The notes under the pieces: model-generated
The model's database searches: none
Told to the model about the DNA's origin: nothing
The model's input: the letters and a program-made list of their open reading frames with translations, nothing else
Part shown: positions 1 through 7,388 of the stretch, in pieces
Layout of the letters: every line of letters starts with the position of its first letter
Numbering within the stretch: position 1 is the first letter of the stretch
Translations under genes and position numbers: made by a program
From: Clostridia bacterium
Lineage (GTDB): Bacteria > Bacillota > Clostridia > DUPQ01
Direction: 5' to 3'
Assembly (NCBI GenBank): GCA_030592085.1
Contig: JAUUZV010000013.1
Coordinates: 1-20,853, forward strand
DNA length: 20,853 nt

Positions 1-925
1 CTTCTATTGTTGTGTCTATGCTATATTCTTTTATAATCTGTTGTACGGTCTCATTTACTTTTCTACGATGAAGAAATTTTAGAGAAACAGGATTAACATG
101 CGTAATATTTCCATCAATATCAAAAGCTATTATTCCATCTGTCATATTGGTTAAAATAGCGTCAAATTTATTTTTTTCATTGGAAATATCTTCTAACATA
201 TTTTTGAGACTTAAAGACATCTCATTAATAGACATGGTCAATTGGCCTATTTCATCATTACCTGCTTTTTCTAATAATTGTCCAAATTCTCCTTCTGCAA
301 TATCTTGTGTTTTCTCTGTAATATCATTAATAGGTTTAGTAATGGATTTTGATAATAAATAACCTATTCCAAATGCAAATACCAATGAAATTAATAAACT
401 AGTCATTATGGAATTATTAAATTCAGATACCATTAACTGCCAATCTTCTTTATAATATCTAAAATAAAATACTAAGTTTTCTTTAACAACAGCATAATCA
501 TAAAAAGCTCTATTATTAATTGTTATAAGTTCTTTATGATTAATGTTTTCTCCAGCAACTGCCGCAATAAAGTTTACAGAACTATATAATTCAGTGAGAA
601 AAACTTGTTCATCTTTACTTAAAAAAGATGAATCGGATGAAAAAATTTCATTATTTCTTCGATCAACAATGGTATAACTTTTATTATTTCCATAAATACC
701 AAAGGAGGGAGAGTAAACATCTCTCATATCTTGATAAACATTAGTAATATTTAGAGTGCCTTCATGAATTTCATAAATTTCAAAACCTTTTTCGATATCA
801 TCAATAAATTGATTATAATGAAAATTTTCTATACTGATATTTAAAAATATACCAATTGGTATAACTAAACAAACTGCAATTAAACAGATGAATATAACTA
901 ATTTCCATTGTAATCGCTTTTTCAT
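1..925 (-). CDS. walK: Sensor histidine kinase, WalK-like (3' end outside window)
   Basis: This is the N-terminal 308 residues of a membrane histidine kinase. The catalytic half lies beyond the left edge. Order seen: TM1 at about residues 8-28, an extracytoplasmic sensor region of about 140 residues, TM2 at about 172-192, a HAMP linker (about 192-245, with NDEIGQL at 223-229), then the start of a PAS domain (from about 250, with ILTNMTDGIIAFD). The phrase around MTDGI, straight after HAMP, resembles WalK more than PhoR. The ATG start at 925 follows the regulator's stop codon by three bases, so the two are probably translationally coupled. By family knowledge the kinase phosphorylates the regulator encoded just upstream. 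WalK versus a PhoR-type kinase cannot be settled without the missing half and the following genes, such as yycHI homologues. Confidence 0.8.
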   Translation of the reverse strand, partial: MKKRLQWKLVIFICLIAVCLVIPIGIFLNISIENFHYNQFIDDIEKGFEIYEIHEGTLNITNVYQDMRDVYSPSFGIYGNNKSYTIVDRRNNEIFSSDSSFLSKDEQVFLTELYSSVNFIAAVAGENINHKELITINNRAFYDYAVVKENLVFYFRYYKEDWQLMVSEFNNSIMTSLLISLVFAFGIGYLLSKSITKPINDITEKTQDIAEGEFGQLLEKAGNDEIGQLTMSINEMSLSLKNMLEDISNEKNKFDAILTNMTDGIIAFDIDGNITHVNPVSLKFLHRRKVNETVQQIIKEYSIDTTIE

Positions 926-928
926 CAC

Positions 929-1621
929 TTACTCTGTATTATCCTTTCTAAAGAAATATCCAATTCCTCTCTTTGTAAGAATGTATTTGTTTTTATCAGT
1001 GGATAACTTATCTCGCAAACGGCTAATTGTAACATCTACCGTTCTCATATCACCATAGTAATTATATTCCCAAATTGTTTCTAGTAACTTTTCACGACTC
1101 ATAACAACACCACTATTCTCAACCAAAAACAAGAGTAGTTCAAATTCTCTATTTGATAGGTCTAGTGGTTCATTATTTTTTAGTACTTCATAGCTTGCTT
1201 CGTTAATTTTTAAGTCAAATACTTCAATACTATTTTGAATACCTTTTATCTCTTTATTTCCCACACGACGTAAATTTGATTTGATTCTTGCTAATAACTC
1301 TCGCGGAGAAAAGGGTTTAGTTACATAGTCATCTGCCCCTAATTCAAGACCGAGTACTTTATCTAATTCTTCTTCTTTAGCTGTTAACATAATAATTGGT
1401 GTTTGAATTCGCTCTCGTAATTTACGACAAACAGTAAAACCATCATACACTGGCAACATTACATCTAAAAGAATTAAATCAGGTTGCTCATTTAATGCTT
1501 TTTCAATGGCTTCTTGTCCATCATATGCTTCTATTGTGGTATATCCTTCTTTTTGTAAGTTGAATTTAAGAATATTAACAATATTTCTTTCGTCATCAAC
1601 AATTAAAATTTTAGCAGGCAA
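929..1621 (-). CDS. walR: OmpR-family response regulator, WalR/PhoB-like
   Basis: A 230-residue response regulator of standard length for the OmpR/PhoB family. The receiver domain spans about residues 1-118, with acidic pair D9-D10, phospho-acceptor D53 (LILLDVMLP), T80 and K102 (TKPFSP). A winged-helix DNA-binding domain follows (about 130-226), with the recognition segment GDMRTVDVTISRLRDKL. The GD.RTVDV form is typical of WalR (YycF), although PhoP/PhoB relatives share it. The start is supported by GGGAGGTG about 7 bases upstream. It has its own extended -10 promoter and leads a two-gene unit with the kinase. WalR regulates peptidoglycan turnover and envelope genes in Bacillota, which fits the S-layer and TolC-like genes next door. 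The WalR identity is inferred from motifs and from the partner kinase. Confidence 0.85.
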   Translation of the reverse strand: MPAKILIVDDERNIVNILKFNLQKEGYTTIEAYDGQEAIEKALNEQPDLILLDVMLPVYDGFTVCRKLRERIQTPIIMLTAKEEELDKVLGLELGADDYVTKPFSPRELLARIKSNLRRVGNKEIKGIQNSIEVFDLKINEASYEVLKNNEPLDLSNREFELLLFLVENSGVVMSREKLLETIWEYNYYGDMRTVDVTISRLRDKLSTDKNKYILTKRGIGYFFRKDNTE

Positions 1622-1650
1622 ACAAGCACCTCCCTTGTAATCTAATCATA

Positions 1651-1679
1651 ATTATATCACAAAAATTGAAAGATAAAAA
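1651..1679 (-). promoter_or_regulatory. Promoter of the walR-walK unit
   Basis: On the minus strand there is a perfect -10 TATAAT (1651-1656) preceded by TGA, giving an extended -10 TGATATAAT. The -35 (TTTTTA, 1674-1679, 17-bp spacer) is weak and lies in the T-tract of the preceding terminator. The leader is about 23 bases. Assignment is by consensus only. Confidence 0.55.
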
Positions 1680-1697
1680 AGCACTTTTAAGCGCTTT
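1675..1697 (-). terminator. Rho-independent terminator after the TolC-like pair
   Basis: On the minus strand AAAGCGCTT pairs with AAGTGCTTT (one G-T pair) and is followed by six T. The hairpin begins inside the stop codon of the second TolC-like gene, so the terminator overlaps the coding end. It separates that operon from walR. Confidence 0.7.
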
Positions 1698-2748
1698 AGT
1701 AAATATATCCTGTACTAATTTCTAAATCTTTTAATGCTAATATATAGTTTTTTTCCTTTTGCAAGACTGAAGAGGCTATAGCCTCATATGTTCTCTCTTT
1801 TCCTTGCAAAATGCTAAGTGATACAAATCCTTGTTCATACTGTATTAAAGTAGCTTCATAGTCAGTCAATTTAATCTGTTGATTTAATTTTTCTAATTGT
1901 AAATAATCATATTTTGTTTTAAGATTATTTAAGTCTCGTAGAATTGCAACTTCAACAGTTAGTAGTTGTTTGTCATAATCTAATACTGCTTGTTCATAAT
2001 TTGCTTTTGCTGTAATATATTTTTCTAGTGTTTCTCCATAAAACTCACTAATGATATTAAAATATATTTCTTTTGATTGTTTGTTTCTATATGATGAATA
2101 TAACGTTATATGATTAACTAATGCACTATTAAAAATTTCTTCATAAGTAAATTCATATGGATCTACAATATTAATTAAGGACATATCAATAATTTTACCC
2201 TCTGGTAATATAATTTCTAATTCATCTTCAATTGATGAAAACTGATACTTTGCATTTTCTAAATCTATTCGCGAATCTTCTAAAACATAAGCACCATTCA
2301 TTTTTTCTAAACTTGTACTGTCAGACGTTGCAATAATCTCATCATATTCAATTTTAGTTTGTTCATAATTATCGCTTGCAGCTAATAAACTACTTTGAAG
2401 TAAATAATAATCATAACTTATAGCTAAAACATCTTTTTCAATATTCATTATGTTTTTATTATTATTCATGACTAGTATAGTTAATGTAGTTTCTTCATTA
2501 AATGGTGTATAAAATGCTTTCATTTGTCCGTTATATGATACTTGTTCTGTAATATTTGCCACTCTATTTGCTTCGTCATATGAAATAACAGCTGCGTCAT
2601 ATCGTAACTCATCAATAGTTATATATGGATTGTTTTCAATGGCAAGAGCATTAGCTTGTTCAATGGAAAGTTTATGTAGTTCAACCCCTAAAACACTTCC
2701 GCTAATAACTAGAGCTACTATTAATAGTAAAATAATTTTTTTCTTCAT
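1696..2748 (-). CDS. TolC-family (outer membrane efflux protein-like) secreted protein
   Basis: About 350 residues from ATG at 2748. A signal peptide covers about the first 22 residues (KKK, a hydrophobic run, then SGSVLG). The mature start LSIEQANALAIENNP matches the classic N-terminal repeat of TolC/OEP proteins. Near the C-terminus, GFVSLSILQGKERTYEA and a long helical tail ending LEISTG match the second OEP repeat. The middle is long alpha-helix and coiled coil. The start at 2748 is chosen over an upstream ATG at 2778 because the upstream one lies inside the preceding gene, while 2748 has GGAGGGAG about 10 bases before it and gives a clean signal peptide. It starts 2 bases after the first TolC-like gene. 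TolC proteins form trans-envelope channels in diderms; in S-layered Bacillota the role is unknown, and no membrane-fusion or pump gene is visible here. Confidence 0.78.
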   Translation of the reverse strand: MKKKIILLLIVALVISGSVLGVELHKLSIEQANALAIENNPYITIDELRYDAAVISYDEANRVANITEQVSYNGQMKAFYTPFNEETTLTILVMNNNKNIMNIEKDVLAISYDYYLLQSSLLAASDNYEQTKIEYDEIIATSDSTSLEKMNGAYVLEDSRIDLENAKYQFSSIEDELEIILPEGKIIDMSLINIVDPYEFTYEEIFNSALVNHITLYSSYRNKQSKEIYFNIISEFYGETLEKYITAKANYEQAVLDYDKQLLTVEVAILRDLNNLKTKYDYLQLEKLNQQIKLTDYEATLIQYEQGFVSLSILQGKERTYEAIASSVLQKEKNYILALKDLEISTGYIY

Positions 2749-2750
2749 AA

Positions 2751-3854
2751 TTAAAATTCTCCCTCCATATAGGTGCATGCCATATTTTCAAGCTGTAACA
2801 CATGTGTATTGTATGTATAAATCTTTTCTTTATAATTAATAAGTGATGATTCATATTTATCTACATATATCTGATATTCTTCTTGGTCAATAAATTCTTT
2901 GTCAACAAATACTTTATTATCTAACATCTCTTGATAATTAATATCAATTTGTAATTTATAGTTATTTATTGTATCAAGTTCTTGTAATAAGGAAAAATAT
3001 AGTAATTTAATTTCTTTAGACTGTGAATTTATATAGGTCTCTTTATATAATTGATTTAATTCCATTGTAATCATTGTTTGTAAATAATCTATTGAACCAC
3101 TATGTGATGTTACGTTAATGTTATATCCATCAAGATAATCAATTTTAATCTCATCTTTTTCAAGTTGTCTGTCATATTCTTTTATTACAGGTGAGTAAAT
3201 TTCAAAACTTTTTAGATATTCTTCAATTTCTAAGATAGGTAAAAAAGTTTCTTCTATAATCAATGAATACTCATTAAATCTAATTGATTGTTTCATTGTA
3301 AGATTAAAAGAATAAAGAGCAGACTCATAATTCCGCTGGCTGTTATTTAAGGCTACTTTTGCACTTTCTAATGCATACCGCTCAGAGATAAGCTCTGTTT
3401 GATTAATATATCCTTGAGAAAACATTAATTGTGCATTATTATAATCTTTGATTTGATTATCATAATTATCTTCCATCATATTTACTGTTTTATGTAATGA
3501 ATATAAAGAATAGTAAAGATTTCTAAATGATATTTCTAATGAACTAGCAGTGGATAATAATTGTTCTTCTGTTCTCTTAATATTCCAATCAATATTTAAT
3601 TTACCTGTTATCTTATTAATCATTAAATATGCTAGATTATATGACTGAGAACTTCTACTACTCATCATAACGTATTTACGGTAATTATCTACATAATTAT
3701 CAATCTGATCACTTAACTGATTAGTTAGTGATATCAACTGCTCATTACTTGAAAGGTATACTTCTTGTAAATCAGACATTGATGAAGCCTGACCCAATAT
3801 AGGTGAGCTAATTAGTAAGAGGATTAAAAGTATAGTACAGATTTTCTTTAACAA
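2751..3854 (-). CDS. TolC-like coiled-coil secreted protein, first of a pair
   Basis: A 367-residue protein with a signal peptide (MLKKI, a hydrophobic run, cleavage near GQASS). The rest is almost entirely helical and rich in Asn, Tyr, Ile, Ser and Leu. The segment AQLMFSQGYINQTELISERY and the following helix (YALESAKVALNNSQRNYESA) fit the TolC/OEP pattern in which a Gly-containing turn is followed by a long A/L-patterned helix. The start is TTG at 3854, with GGGGG five bases upstream and no ATG in frame nearby; a weaker start further in cannot be excluded. It shares an operon with the next gene (2-base gap). The two proteins look like diverged paralogues. Function is not known. A trans-envelope channel or an S-layer/wall-spanning coiled coil are both possible. 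Confidence 0.7.
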   Translation of the reverse strand: MLKKICTILLILLLISSPILGQASSMSDLQEVYLSSNEQLISLTNQLSDQIDNYVDNYRKYVMMSSRSSQSYNLAYLMINKITGKLNIDWNIKRTEEQLLSTASSLEISFRNLYYSLYSLHKTVNMMEDNYDNQIKDYNNAQLMFSQGYINQTELISERYALESAKVALNNSQRNYESALYSFNLTMKQSIRFNEYSLIIEETFLPILEIEEYLKSFEIYSPVIKEYDRQLEKDEIKIDYLDGYNINVTSHSGSIDYLQTMITMELNQLYKETYINSQSKEIKLLYFSLLQELDTINNYKLQIDINYQEMLDNKVFVDKEFIDQEEYQIYVDKYESSLINYKEKIYTYNTHVLQLENMACTYMEGEF

Positions 3855-3880
3855 AATGGCCCCCTTTTTTTACTACACAA

Positions 3881-3909
3881 ATTATATCATAAAACAAAGC
3901 TTACATATG
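3881..3909 (-). promoter_or_regulatory. Promoter of the TolC-like operon
   Basis: On the minus strand a perfect -10 TATAAT (3881-3886) is preceded by TGA (extended -10). The -35 position (3904-3909, CATATG) is poor and falls inside the 12-bp palindrome TTACATATGTAA (3901-3912). The weak -35 together with the upstream direct repeat suggests activator control. Confidence 0.5.
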
Positions 3910-3924
3910 TAAAATCCTTAATAG

Positions 3925-3941
3925 TTCACAAAAAATTCACA
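3925..3941 (-). promoter_or_regulatory. Direct repeat TGTGAA-N5-TGTGAA, candidate WalR/PhoP-type box
   Basis: The plus strand shows TTCACA (3925-3930), five A, TTCACA (3936-3941). On the minus strand this reads TGTGAA-N5-TGTGAA with an 11-bp period. The known WalR consensus is TGTWAH-N5-TGTWAH, so each half differs only by G at position 4. Bacillus PhoP boxes are also TTHAYA direct repeats spaced by about five bases, and TTCACA fits that. The site lies about 50-67 bases upstream of the predicted TolC-operon start point, a common place for an activator. Confidence 0.4.
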
Positions 3942-3973
3942 AAAAAAGAAAGAGTACAATTAAGTACTCTTTC
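3941..3973 (-). terminator. Rho-independent terminator of the S-layer gene
   Basis: On the minus strand there is a perfect 10-bp stem GAAAGAGTAC / GTACTCTTTC with a 6-base loop, followed by seven T. It lies about 20 bases after the S-layer gene stop. This is a very clear terminator. Confidence 0.9.
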
Positions 3974-3993
3974 AATAATTTTGTATAAACTAT

Positions 3994-6951
3994 TTAGTCA
4001 TCTACAACTGTGAATGTATGTGTTAATACTTTTCCACCTGTTGTTATGTATGAAATAGAAACTACAGTGTCTTCACTAACTGTACCAATTGTAACAGTTG
4101 GAGACTTGTCAGTTGACTGTGTATCAATATCAATTACTAAATCATTTGATGTATACCAAGATCCTGATGTTAAATCAATAACAACACCATACTGGTCTTT
4201 AACAACAACATCGCCTTCTAATAAAGCAACCCCTGTCTGAGTTTCATCAATTGAGAAGTCCTCACTTGCATTCCAAGCGAATGTTGTAATTTCTGGTAAA
4301 TCACTTACAGCTGTTACATTTATTGAAGCTTCTTCGCCATATACTGAGAAGATCTTAATAGTTGTTGTTCCAGCCGCTTGTGCAGATAATTCTAATGTAG
4401 TTGTGTTTAAAGTAAAGTCTGAATTAGAATTTGTTACCATAATAATTCCTGATGGGACAGCACCACTACCTGCTAACAGAACAGTTTGATTTGTGCTAGT
4501 TTTTCCTTGAATCTCTAGTGTTACTTCATAATCAGTTCCTTCTGTTCCTGGAGCACCATATAGAATTGGTGCATTACTTAATGTGTAGTTAGTAATTTCA
4601 CTAGCATTAATAACATATATATTAGGTTGAATAACACTAACAGATGTCATTGATGAATTTAAAAGTGACATTAGAACATTAGCTGTTCCTGCAGTACTTT
4701 GTGCTGTAAATGTTACAGTGTTTGTTCCATCAAAGCTTGCTGGAGAAGAAGACATATATGTTCCTGACGCATTAACGAATTCAATAGAAACAGTATATCC
4801 AGTTCCATCTAGGTCAATAGCATCTCCATACTGGTCTTTAATAACTAAATCAGCATCAGTAGCAGCATAAACTGCTCCAACTTGGAAATATGATGGAATA
4901 CTTGATGACACAAGAGTAGTTGGTTTTGGAGCTTCTTCAACAGTTACTGAGAATGACTGTGTAGTTGAACCATCATAACTGTAGAATACTTGTGCAGTTC
5001 CTGCTAGTCCTGCCATAACCTGTAATGTTCCACTACCTGCATCATATACAATACCATTGCTTGGTACTACAGCTGGATTTGAAGATGATGAAGCTAATTT
5101 TGATATCTCAAAGTTTCCAAGTAATGAAAGAGGTGTTCCATATTGGTCAAAGGCTTGAGCAACTAAATCAACAGTTGTTCCCGCTGTAACTCTTCCTGTT
5201 ACTCCTCCAATAACTAAATTATCAATAGCTGAAGAAGCATAAACAGTAAATGTCTGTTGTGCAATAATTCCTTTTGATGGAACAATTAAATGTAATGTTA
5301 CAATACCTGGATCTTCTGCATTAAAGACTAAATCACCTTCGCCATTAATTATGATTCCAGCTGGGTTAATAATACTTTCTGAAGTACTATAAACTTGAAT
5401 TAATCCACCTGGTTGAATATCTGCATTTGTTATCATTAATGGATTACCATATTGATCAATTGCATATACTTCAATTTTATGTCCTGTTGTATATTCTTCA
5501 ATAGTTGATTTGCTATCAGCTATTTCCAAGGTTCCAAACTGTAAAGCCTGTATGCTTGGTTCGTCATATACTACTATTTGTTTTGTTGCTGTTAACATAC
5601 TAGTGTTATGAAGAATGAAAATCATTAATTGATCTCCCGCTTCTACTTTTGATGGATCAGATCCATTAGCAATAGCTGTTTCACCAGTAAGTGTATATGG
5701 TACTTGTACTCCTTTAGTAATATTTGAAATAGTAAGTTGTACGTTTGTTAAACTCATGGCCATTCCATATTGGTTTACTAAATGAATTTGTAAATCTTGA
5801 TTAGCTAATGGATAGATATAATCTGAATCGATATATAATCCTTCAGCTCTCTCTGCTTCTATTGAAAATTCTTTTTCACTTGCTCCTACATATACAGTAT
5901 AATCACCAGGGGTGAAATTCCATGTTTGTGTAAATGTAAATGATTTTCTGTTTTCAGAATAAGTAATAGTAGTTCCTAAACCAACTAATCCTCTTTTTAA
6001 TAAAACAGTTGTTCCAAGAGGTACTGGTTGATTCATTAGTACTGTAATCTCATCAGCATCTGAAGGGTAAGCATCCATTACTGTTAATGTTTCTGGGAAT
6101 ACTTCAACGATTACTGAAATCGTTCCATATCCTTCAACAGTACCAGTAGCACCATGGAAACCTACTGTGCTTGAGTCAATTGTTGACCAAATAACATCAA
6201 CTGTTCCTGTTGTTTCATCAGCAAATGTTGCTTCTAATGTACTAGGCCAATCTGGTGTTCCATTATAGATACATAGATAAGTTTCTTCATAAACAAGTTC
6301 TGTAATTGTTATAAATCCAGCTTCAGCAGCTTTGTTAGATGTTACAACACCTTCTTGTACTAGGAAGTTGATTAATTTCATACCGTCTTTTTTAGTTGCA
6401 TTTAATGCTTCAACTAATGCGGTTGCTAAATCATCATTGGTAATTTCCTCTGTTCCGTATAATGCGGTTAGTCCTTTTTCAGCAGCAAATGTAAAAACTT
6501 CATTCCAAGTATAATCTACATCTTGTTCGTATCCTAAAGATGTTAATAATACTTTATATATTTCTTGAGCGCTCATAACTGCGTTTGGTTTAAAGGTACC
6601 ATCTGGATAACCTTGGAAACCTACGTCTGGATTTGCTTTTAAATAAGCTAACATATGTTGCCAATAACTTGATGCGTCGGATGCGTCACTAAATGTGATA
6701 CTTCCTGTAAATGCATCTGCTTCTGTTTCTAGTCCCATGAGTCTTAGTAAAATTCTAGCACCCTGAGATCTATTTGTATTTTTTGCCAAATATTCTTCCG
6801 TTACACCAGCTGAGCTATCACCCTTGAGAACACCTAATATTCTAACGGTATCCGCTTGAGTTGAAATCGCTGCACTGACTGGTAAAGAAACCATGACTAA
6901 TAACATGGTAATAACCAGTATTGTAGAAAGAATTCTTTTTACTGATTTCAT
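3994..6951 (-). CDS. S-layer protein: SLH region plus Ig-like repeats
   Basis: A 985-residue secreted surface protein. The signal peptide is residues 1-28 (cleavage near PVSAA). An S-layer-homology region covers about 33-215; its clearest unit is FQGYPDGTFKPNAVMSAQEI (112-131), with weaker SLH-like units before and after. A Big_4-like Ig domain follows (about 225-285, with the IWS..., VGF and GTVEGYG elements). The rest is a series of beta-rich domains of about 105 residues marked by an (N/D)QYG motif at 393-396, 499-502, 602-605, 706-709 and 919-922. SLH domains bind pyruvylated wall polysaccharide, so the protein is anchored at the wall with the repeats outward. AGGAGG lies about 9 bases before the ATG. 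The gene has its own promoter and terminator, so it is monocistronic and probably highly expressed. It carries a single Cys. Confidence 0.88.
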   Translation of the reverse strand: MKSVKRILSTILVITMLLVMVSLPVSAAISTQADTVRILGVLKGDSSAGVTEEYLAKNTNRSQGARILLRLMGLETEADAFTGSITFSDASDASSYWQHMLAYLKANPDVGFQGYPDGTFKPNAVMSAQEIYKVLLTSLGYEQDVDYTWNEVFTFAAEKGLTALYGTEEITNDDLATALVEALNATKKDGMKLINFLVQEGVVTSNKAAEAGFITITELVYEETYLCIYNGTPDWPSTLEATFADETTGTVDVIWSTIDSSTVGFHGATGTVEGYGTISVIVEVFPETLTVMDAYPSDADEITVLMNQPVPLGTTVLLKRGLVGLGTTITYSENRKSFTFTQTWNFTPGDYTVYVGASEKEFSIEAERAEGLYIDSDYIYPLANQDLQIHLVNQYGMAMSLTNVQLTISNITKGVQVPYTLTGETAIANGSDPSKVEAGDQLMIFILHNTSMLTATKQIVVYDEPSIQALQFGTLEIADSKSTIEEYTTGHKIEVYAIDQYGNPLMITNADIQPGGLIQVYSTSESIINPAGIIINGEGDLVFNAEDPGIVTLHLIVPSKGIIAQQTFTVYASSAIDNLVIGGVTGRVTAGTTVDLVAQAFDQYGTPLSLLGNFEISKLASSSSNPAVVPSNGIVYDAGSGTLQVMAGLAGTAQVFYSYDGSTTQSFSVTVEEAPKPTTLVSSSIPSYFQVGAVYAATDADLVIKDQYGDAIDLDGTGYTVSIEFVNASGTYMSSSPASFDGTNTVTFTAQSTAGTANVLMSLLNSSMTSVSVIQPNIYVINASEITNYTLSNAPILYGAPGTEGTDYEVTLEIQGKTSTNQTVLLAGSGAVPSGIIMVTNSNSDFTLNTTTLELSAQAAGTTTIKIFSVYGEEASINVTAVSDLPEITTFAWNASEDFSIDETQTGVALLEGDVVVKDQYGVVIDLTSGSWYTSNDLVIDIDTQSTDKSPTVTIGTVSEDTVVSISYITTGGKVLTHTFTVVDD

Positions 6952-7002
6952 TATTTATTTCCTCCTTTATAATGTTTTTTCTTTAGTAAAAATATCATAT
7001 GT

Positions 7003-7031
7003 ATTATATCACTTGAAAAAGTGAAATACAA
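7003..7031 (-). promoter_or_regulatory. Strong promoter of the S-layer gene
   Basis: On the minus strand, -35 TTGTAT (7026-7031), a 17-bp spacer and -10 TATAAT (7003-7008) with an upstream TGA (extended -10). The leader is about 45 bases. A TGTAAA-N4-TGTATT pair (7025-7040) overlaps the -35. It resembles a WalR box, but with one base too few in the spacer. Confidence 0.7.
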
Positions 7032-7082
7032 TTATTTACAGCTAATAACAGCTGCCATAAATATTAGACGTTAACAAGCTGC

Positions 7083-7109
7083 AAAAAGTTGCATAAAAAA
7101 CAACTTTTT
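7083..7109. other. Inverted repeat (9-bp stem, 9-base loop)
   Basis: AAAAAGTTG (7083-7091) and CAACTTTTT (7101-7109) are perfect inverted arms. The stem has only two G-C pairs, so it is a weak hairpin. It could be a weak terminator in either direction or a feature of the adjoining DnaA-box region. Function is unknown. Confidence 0.4.
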
Positions 7110-7127
7110 TAAGGGTGAACATCTGTT

Positions 7128-7387
7128 TGTGGAAAAGTAGTGTTTTTCTGTGGATAACCCAAAAATGCCCTGTTTTACGGGATTTTTTAAACTTTTTTAA
7201 AAATTCTTTCCACAGTTGTTGATATCTCCATGTTAATAACTTTTATAGCAAAAAAGCCCTTGATATCAGGCTATTTTGTGTGTTTTTGTCTTGTCTTCAA
7301 TTTTTCGTAATTTTTCTGTGGATATCTTTTTAAAATATGGTTAACTTTTTCCCATTATTGTGTATAACTATCATTTTCTGTGGATAA
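7128..7387. other. DnaA-box cluster with AT-rich element (possible DnaA-binding or origin-like site)
   Basis: Minus-strand 9-mers: TTATCCACA (7379-7387), TTATACACA (7359-7367), ATATCCACA (7317-7325), TTATCCACA (7149-7157) and TTTTCCACA (7128-7136). One weaker plus-strand site is CTTTCCACA (7206-7214). Two match the DnaA box exactly and three have one mismatch; TTATACACA is the E. coli R2 form. Three copies share a longer identical 13-mer, TTTTCTGTGGATA on the plus strand (7144, 7312 and 7374). A very AT-rich run (7181-7209) lies between the two groups and could be an unwinding element. No protein-coding gene fits here. Boxes of this kind occur at oriC and at secondary DnaA-box clusters. No dnaA gene is in the window and genes on both sides run the same way, so a secondary cluster is favoured. 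Confidence 0.65.
7250..7272 (-). terminator. Probable terminator of the nadABC operon
   Basis: On the minus strand AGCCT pairs with AGGGCT (one bulged G) around a GATATCA loop, followed by six T. It lies about 117 bases after the nadC stop, so the transcript would run through three of the DnaA-like boxes before ending. Confidence 0.55.
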
Positions 7388-7388
7388 T

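Noticed and set aside
2746..2778. Upstream ATG at 2778 as the start of the second TolC-like gene
   Set aside because: It lies inside the preceding gene, adds a non-signal leader of ten residues, and the ribosome site points to the ATG at 2748.
7171..7186. CCCTG...CGGGA near 7170-7182 as a terminator
   Set aside because: Only three base pairs can form; a much better terminator for nadABC lies at 7250-7272.
7128..7387. Calling the DnaA-box cluster the chromosomal oriC outright
   Set aside because: dnaA/dnaN are not in the window and transcription is leftward on both sides, unlike the outward pattern around a bidirectional origin. Kept as a DnaA-box cluster only.
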